From positions 1 to 34,492 of the forward strand of contig CAZKTF010000010.1 of the NCBI GenBank assembly GCA_964555565.1: 34,492 nt of DNA. Direction: 5' to 3'. This stretch comes from CAZKTF01 sp964555565. Lineage in GTDB: Bacteria; Planctomycetota; JAJSAM01; JAKLKS01. Below, piece after piece: positions 30,747 to 34,492 of this stretch. Under the pieces are notes generated by a model that searched no databases, was not told the origin of the DNA, and worked only from the letters and a program-made list of their open reading frames with translations. Every line of letters starts with the position of its first letter. Position 1 is the first letter of the stretch. The position numbers and the translations under genes are program-made.

Positions 30747-32423
30747 CTACGGCAGGTACGGCAGCGGCCGGTACTTCCCCTTCGGGGCCTGTCGGTCGCC
30801 GCGCTCCTCGTGCAGGCGCTCCTCGAAGGCCTGGAAGTTCCCCTCGAACCAGCGGCTCCCGCCCTGCCCGTCCAGCGCGAGGACGTGGGTCGCCACGCGG
30901 TCGAGGAAGTAGCGGTCGTGGGTCACGACGACCGCGCAGCCGGCGAAGGACTGGATCGCCTCCTCCAGCACGCGCAGCGTCTCGAGGTCGAGGTCGTTGG
31001 TGGGCTCGTCGAGGAGGATGAGGTTCCCGCCGCCGCGCAGGAGCTTCGCGAGCTGGAGCCGGTTGCGCTCCCCCCCCGAGAGGTCCTTCACGCGCTTCTG
31101 CTGGTCCTGCCCGCGGAAGTTGAACCGCGCCACGTAGGCCCGCGACTTGAGGGTCCGGTCCCCGAAGCGGATCTCGTCCTGCCCGCCCGTGATCTCCTCG
31201 AACACCGTCTTCTCGCCCGCCAGCCCCTCGCGCCCCTGGTCCACGTAGGTCACGACCGTCGTGGGGCCGAGCTCCAGCGTCCCCGCGTCCGGCCGCTCCT
31301 TCCCCTGGACCATCTTCAGGAGCGTGGTCTTGCCCGACCCGTTGGGGCCGATGATGCCCACGATCCCGCCGGGGGGGAGGGAGAAGTCGAGCCCCTCGAA
31401 CAGCACGTGCTCCCCGAAGCGCTTCGCGAGCCCGCGGGCCTCGAGCACCCGGTCCCCCAGGCGCGGCCCGGGCGGGATGAGGATGTCCACGGAGTCGTCC
31501 GAGGTGTCCGCGACCTGGGCGAAGAGCCGCTCGTAGTTGGCGATGCGGGCCTTGCTCTTCGCGTTGCGGCCCTTGGGGTTCGTGCGGATCCACTCGAGTT
31601 CCCGCGCGAGGACGTTCCGCCGCGACGCCTCCTGCTTCTCCTGCACGCCCGTCCGCGCGGCCCGCTGCTCCAGGTAGGCGGAGTAGTTCCCCTCGTAGGG
31701 GATCCCGCGGCCGTTCTCCAGCTCGAGCATCCAACCCACGACGTTGTCGAGGAAGTAGCGGTCGTGGGTGACGAGGATGACGGTCCCGGTGTACTCCTGG
31801 AGGTGGTGCTCGAGCCACTCCACGGTCTCGGCGTCGAGGTGGTTCGTGGGCTCGTCGAGGAGCAGCAGGTCGGGGTGGCGGAGGAGGAGGCGGCAGAGGG
31901 CCACGCGGCGGCGCTCCCCGCCCGAGAGGCGCGCCACGGGGGCGTCCATGGGCGGGCAGCGCAGCGCCTCGGCCGCGACCTGGAGGTGGCGGTCCAGCTC
32001 CCAGGCGTCGAGGCGCTCGATCTCCTCCTGGAGCCGCTGCGAGCGGTCGAGCAGCGCCTGCATCGCGTCCGGGTCGAGGTCCCCGCCGAGCCGCTCGTTC
32101 ACCTCGTCGTAGCGCCGGAGGAGGTCCCGCACCGGCGCCACGGCCTCGTCGAGGACCGACCTCACGCTCTTCGAGTCGTCCAGCGCGGGTTCCTGGGACA
32201 GGTACCCCACGGTGATCCCCTCGGCGGGGCGGGCGGTGCCCTCGAAGTCCCCGTCCTCGCCCGCCATGATGCGCAGCAGCGTGGACTTCCCCGCCCCGTT
32301 GCGCCCGATGACCCCGATCTTCGCCCCGGGGAAGAAGGCGAGGTAGATGCCGTTGAGGACCACCTTCCGGTCGTGGGACTTCCGGAGGTTCTCCAGCGTG
32401 TAGATGTAGCCCTTGCCTTCCAT
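30747..32423 (-). CDS. ettA: Energy-dependent translational throttle protein EttA (ABC-F)
   Basis: 558 aa. It begins MEGKGYIYTLENLRKSHDRKVVLNGIYLAFFPGAKIGVIGRNGAGKSTLL, the diagnostic EttA N-terminus. Two ABC cassettes: Walker A GRNGAGKST (40-48) and GPNGSGKTT, signature LSGGERRRVAL and LSGGERNRLQL, Walker B with LLLDEPTNHLD and LILLDEPTNDLD, and VTHDRYFLD twice. The arm between them (VLARELEWIRTNPKGRNAKSKARIANYERLF) is typical. EttA binds the ribosomal E site and gates the first peptide bond according to ATP/ADP levels. Both Glu residues after Walker B Asp are intact. It is probably monocistronic. Confidence 0.96.
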   Translation of the reverse strand: MEGKGYIYTLENLRKSHDRKVVLNGIYLAFFPGAKIGVIGRNGAGKSTLLRIMAGEDGDFEGTARPAEGITVGYLSQEPALDDSKSVRSVLDEAVAPVRDLLRRYDEVNERLGGDLDPDAMQALLDRSQRLQEEIERLDAWELDRHLQVAAEALRCPPMDAPVARLSGGERRRVALCRLLLRHPDLLLLDEPTNHLDAETVEWLEHHLQEYTGTVILVTHDRYFLDNVVGWMLELENGRGIPYEGNYSAYLEQRAARTGVQEKQEASRRNVLARELEWIRTNPKGRNAKSKARIANYERLFAQVADTSDDSVDILIPPGPRLGDRVLEARGLAKRFGEHVLFEGLDFSLPPGGIVGIIGPNGSGKTTLLKMVQGKERPDAGTLELGPTTVVTYVDQGREGLAGEKTVFEEITGGQDEIRFGDRTLKSRAYVARFNFRGQDQQKRVKDLSGGERNRLQLAKLLRGGGNLILLDEPTNDLDLETLRVLEEAIQSFAGCAVVVTHDRYFLDRVATHVLALDGQGGSRWFEGNFQAFEERLHEERGDRQAPKGKYRPLPYLP

Positions 32424-32435
32424 GGCGATCCCGGG

Positions 32436-32441
32436 ATGGTA
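32436..32441 (-). promoter_or_regulatory. -10-like box TACCAT before ettA
   Basis: TACCAT on the minus strand, 12 bases before ATG 32423, near-leaderless like its neighbours. Confidence 0.4.
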
Positions 32442-32483
32442 CGGGCCCCGCGGGAGCCCGGGAACGGAATCGGCGTCCCCGCC

Positions 32484-33785
32484 TCAGCGGGCGGGCGGGC
32501 GCGGGGGCGGCGGCATGCGGAGGTAGACCGCGGCGCTGAGGAGCAGGCAGGCGCCGCCGCTGGCGGCCACCGCGGGGCGCGGGCCCCAGGCCTCCGCCGC
32601 GTGGCCGAGGAGGTAGGCCCCGAGCGGGGTCGTCCCCCCGAACACGAGGGCCCAGATGCCCATGACCCGCCCGCGCAGCGCGTCCGGGACCGTGTCCTGG
32701 ATGAGCCCGTTGCTCGCGGAGACGAAGCCCAGCATCCCGAAGCCCGCCAGCACGAGCGCCCCGCCCGCAAGCCAGGCGTTGGGGGCCTGGGAGAAGGCCA
32801 CCACCATCACGGCCGAGAGCCAGATGCTCCCGAACACCTGGTGGCGGAGCCGCATCCCCGAGGCCGCGGCCCGCCCCGCCACCCAGAGGGCCCCCGTCGC
32901 CGCCCCCGCGCCCATGGCGGCGTAGAGGAGCCCGTAACCGCCGGCCCCGAGGGAGAGGACGTCCTTCGCGAAGGCCGGCATGAGCGCCATGAAGGACCAG
33001 CCGAACACGCCCCCGATCCCCAGGAGGACGATGAGGATGCGCGTCCGCCGCTCGTCCCGGACGTACCGGAACCCCGCCCGGAGCCTCCCGAACCAGCCGC
33101 CCTCCTCCTGGGCGAGCGCCGTCCGCCGCGGGCGGATCCGGGCGAGCGCGACGAGCACCGCGCCGAAGGAGGCCCCGTCGAGGAGGAAGCAGATCGCGGG
33201 CCCGACGAGGCCCATGAGGAGGCCCGCCAGGGCCGGGCCGACGACCCGCGCGGTGTTGAACAGGAAGGAGTTGAGGGCGATGGCGTTCGTGAGGTGGCGG
33301 CGGCCCACCATCTCCACGACGAAGGACTGGCGGACGGGGATCTCGCAGGCCATCTCCACCCCGGAGAGGAAGGCGATGAGCCGCACGTGCCAGGGCTCCA
33401 CGACGTCCAGCAGCGCGAGGACCCCCAGCGCGATCGAGAGCGCCGCGGCGAAGACCGAGAGCCCCATGAGGAGCCGCCGCTTGTCCACGCGGTCGGCGAG
33501 CGTCCCGGCGAGCGGGGAGAAGAGCACGAGCGGGAGCTGGGAGAGCGCCGCCACGAGCCCGAGCTCGGTCTTGGACCCGGTGATTTCGTAGACGAGCCAG
33601 GCCTGGGCCGCGGTGCGCATCCAGGAGCCGACGAGCGAGACCCCCTGGCCGAAGAAGAACCAGCGGAAGTTCTCCACCGCGAAGGCGCCGAAGAGCCGCT
33701 CGCGCCAGCCCTCGTCCACCGCCGGCGCCGGGGAGGCCGAGGCCGGGGGCGGGACGGCGTCGGGGATGTCGGAGGTGGGGCTCAT
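32484..33785 (-). CDS. MFS transporter, MFS_3 / EntS-like
   Basis: 433 aa with about twelve hydrophobic helices. It begins with a Pro/Ser linker, then FAVENFRWFFFGQGVSLVGSWMRTAAQAWLVYEITGS, and has the MFS loop LAGTLADRVDKRRLLMG (G-x-L-A-D-R-x-x-R). PVRQSFVVEMVGRRHLTNAIALNSFLFNTARVVGPALAG is the hallmark of the MFS_3 group that includes the enterobactin exporter EntS and macrolide exporters. The second half has GFVSASNGLIQDTVPDALRGRVMG. It is a proton-driven exporter of small molecules, substrate unknown. Its minus-strand promoter (33813-33818) is divergent from that of the TauE gene. Confidence 0.93.
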   Translation of the reverse strand: MSPTSDIPDAVPPPASASPAPAVDEGWRERLFGAFAVENFRWFFFGQGVSLVGSWMRTAAQAWLVYEITGSKTELGLVAALSQLPLVLFSPLAGTLADRVDKRRLLMGLSVFAAALSIALGVLALLDVVEPWHVRLIAFLSGVEMACEIPVRQSFVVEMVGRRHLTNAIALNSFLFNTARVVGPALAGLLMGLVGPAICFLLDGASFGAVLVALARIRPRRTALAQEEGGWFGRLRAGFRYVRDERRTRILIVLLGIGGVFGWSFMALMPAFAKDVLSLGAGGYGLLYAAMGAGAATGALWVAGRAAASGMRLRHQVFGSIWLSAVMVVAFSQAPNAWLAGGALVLAGFGMLGFVSASNGLIQDTVPDALRGRVMGIWALVFGGTTPLGAYLLGHAAEAWGPRPAVAASGGACLLLSAAVYLRMPPPPRPPAR

Positions 33786-33812
33786 GGGGGGGGCGGGCGC
33801 GGGAAGCGGGGC

Positions 33813-33818
33813 ATTCTA
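33813..33818 (-). promoter_or_regulatory. -10-like box TAGAAT before the MFS gene
   Basis: TAGAAT on the minus strand 27 bases before ATG 33785. It stands back to back with TAGACT at 33834. Confidence 0.4.
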
Positions 33819-33833
33819 TCCGCGCGCCGCGAG

Positions 33834-33839
33834 TAGACT
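33834..33839 (+). promoter_or_regulatory. -10-like box TAGACT before the TauE/SafE gene
   Basis: TAGACT ends 8 bases before ATG 33848. Same sequence and geometry as at 1473. Confidence 0.45.
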
Positions 33840-33847
33840 CCGGCCCC

Positions 33848-34492
33848 ATGACCGTGGGGGAGGGCGCCTTGCTCGCGGCCGCCGCGGCGCTCGCGGGCGC
33901 GGTCAACTCCGTGGCGGGCGGGGGGACGCTCTTCACCTACCCGGCGCTGCGCTGGTACGGGCTCGACGCCGTCCTCGCCAACACGACGAGCACCGTGGCC
34001 ATCTGGCCCGGCACGGTCGGCGCCATCCACGGCTACCGGGAGGACCTCCGCGGGAGCCGGCGGGTCCTCGTCCTCCTCGGCATCCCGGCGCTCCTGGGCG
34101 GGGCGATCGGAGCCTTCCTCCTCCTGAACACGCCGGCCGCGGTGTTCGGGCGGATCGTCCCCTGGCTCATCCTGTTCGCCACGCTGCTGTTCATGGCCTC
34201 GGGGCGCATCGAGGCCGCGCTCTCCGCCGCCGGGGAGCGGGAGGCGGGAGGGGCCGCCCGGCGCTCCGCGGGGTGGTGGGCCGCCGGGGCGTCCTTCCAG
34301 CTCCTGATCTCGACCTACGGCGGGTACTTCGGCGCCGGCGCGGGGTTCCTGATGCTCGCGCTCTTCTCGATCCTCGGCCTCCGCGACATCCACGCGATGA
34401 ACGGGATCAAGATGTTCCTCGCCATGCTGAACAACGCGGTCGCGATCGTCGTGTTCGCCCTGACCTCGATCGTCACGATCGCCGCTCCGATC
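33848..34492 (+). CDS. TauE/SafE-family permease (3' partial)
   Basis: 215 residues visible; it runs off the right edge with no stop. It begins TVGEGALLAAAAALAGAVNSVAGGGTLFTYPALRWYGLDAVLANTTSTVAIWPGTVGAIHGY, the first TauE repeat (N-S-x-x-G-G-G-x-x, then T-S-x-x-A-x-x-P-G). The second repeat comes later: ISTYGGYFGAGAGFLMLALFSILGLRDIHAMNGIKMFLAMLNNAVAIVVF. Helices alternate with short loops. The family moves sulfite, sulfoacetate or other small organic anions out of or into the cell. The start follows from the -10 box. Confidence 0.92.
   Translation, partial: MTVGEGALLAAAAALAGAVNSVAGGGTLFTYPALRWYGLDAVLANTTSTVAIWPGTVGAIHGYREDLRGSRRVLVLLGIPALLGGAIGAFLLLNTPAAVFGRIVPWLILFATLLFMASGRIEAALSAAGEREAGGAARRSAGWWAAGASFQLLISTYGGYFGAGAGFLMLALFSILGLRDIHAMNGIKMFLAMLNNAVAIVVFALTSIVTIAAPI

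Noticed and set aside
27210..33836. A 2208-residue open frame on the plus strand
   Set aside because: It is the antisense of the metalloprotease, carboxypeptidase, ettA and MFS genes; high GC removes stops. Its translation is low-complexity Arg/Pro/Gly/Ala/Glu without domains.
27961..33936. A 1991-residue open frame on the minus strand
   Set aside because: It overlaps the same real genes in another frame and shows the same low-complexity composition.

Overview
This is about 34.5 kb of very GC-rich DNA (roughly 70% or more by eye) with the GC-ending codon use of a bacterial chromosome. It looks like a fragment from an uncultured bacterium. Zinc-ribbon proteins with membrane segments, many lipoproteins, a DUF1570-like metallopeptidase, a YfbK-type von Willebrand protein and an IPT/TIG plus lamin-tail surface protein would fit Planctomycetota or a myxobacteria-like lineage. 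No rRNA or marker gene settles this, so the placement is tentative. Many genes have a TAnnnT box 6-12 nt before the start codon and no Shine-Dalgarno sequence, which suggests frequent leaderless transcription.

Layout: 1-1060 is the end of a secreted TIG/LTD protein. 1061-1484 holds a DUF5655-like gene remnant and a long hairpin. 1485-5386 carries a methyltransferase, a VOC protein, a lipoprotein and a thioredoxin/TlpA-like protein. The last is read through an in-frame UGA at exactly the first cysteine of WCxxC and is best explained as a selenoprotein (Sec234, W-U-G-P-C), with a SECIS-like hairpin 31 nt downstream. 5496-7281 is a CsgG / DUF4810 / DUF799 (GNA1162-like) lipoprotein operon. 7306-8952 (minus) is a YfbK-type vWA lipoprotein. 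9160-11004 is a NodU/CmcH-type carbamoyltransferase. 10991-16147 (minus) has a zinc-ribbon/amidohydrolase composite reading frame, an alpha/beta-hydrolase esterase and a large secreted protein of unknown function. 16274-18460 has a small membrane protein and a GT1-type glycosyltransferase.

18470-23300 is an accessory island with visibly lower GC. It carries a truncated PD-(D/E)XK nuclease-like gene, two small unknown genes, a PLD-nuclease/BRCT fusion, and a tightly coupled pair made of a HEPN (Apea-like) protein and a zinc-ribbon/DUF2325 protein. It ends about 340 bp from a tRNA-Pro(GGG) gene (23389-23466, minus), a usual setting for integrated elements. The nuclease, RNase-like and nucleotide-binding-fold content suggests an undescribed defence or nucleic-acid-surveillance module. 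That function is inference.

23567-34492 returns to the high-GC background: DUF2461, a secreted protein, a duplicated DUF350 membrane protein, a zinc-ribbon gluzincin metalloprotease, a membrane protein coupled to an M14 carboxypeptidase, EttA (ABC-F), an MFS transporter, and the start of a TauE/SafE permease that runs off the right edge.

The two best leads are the selenoprotein hidden behind a stop codon and the PLD-BRCT / HEPN / DUF2325 island.
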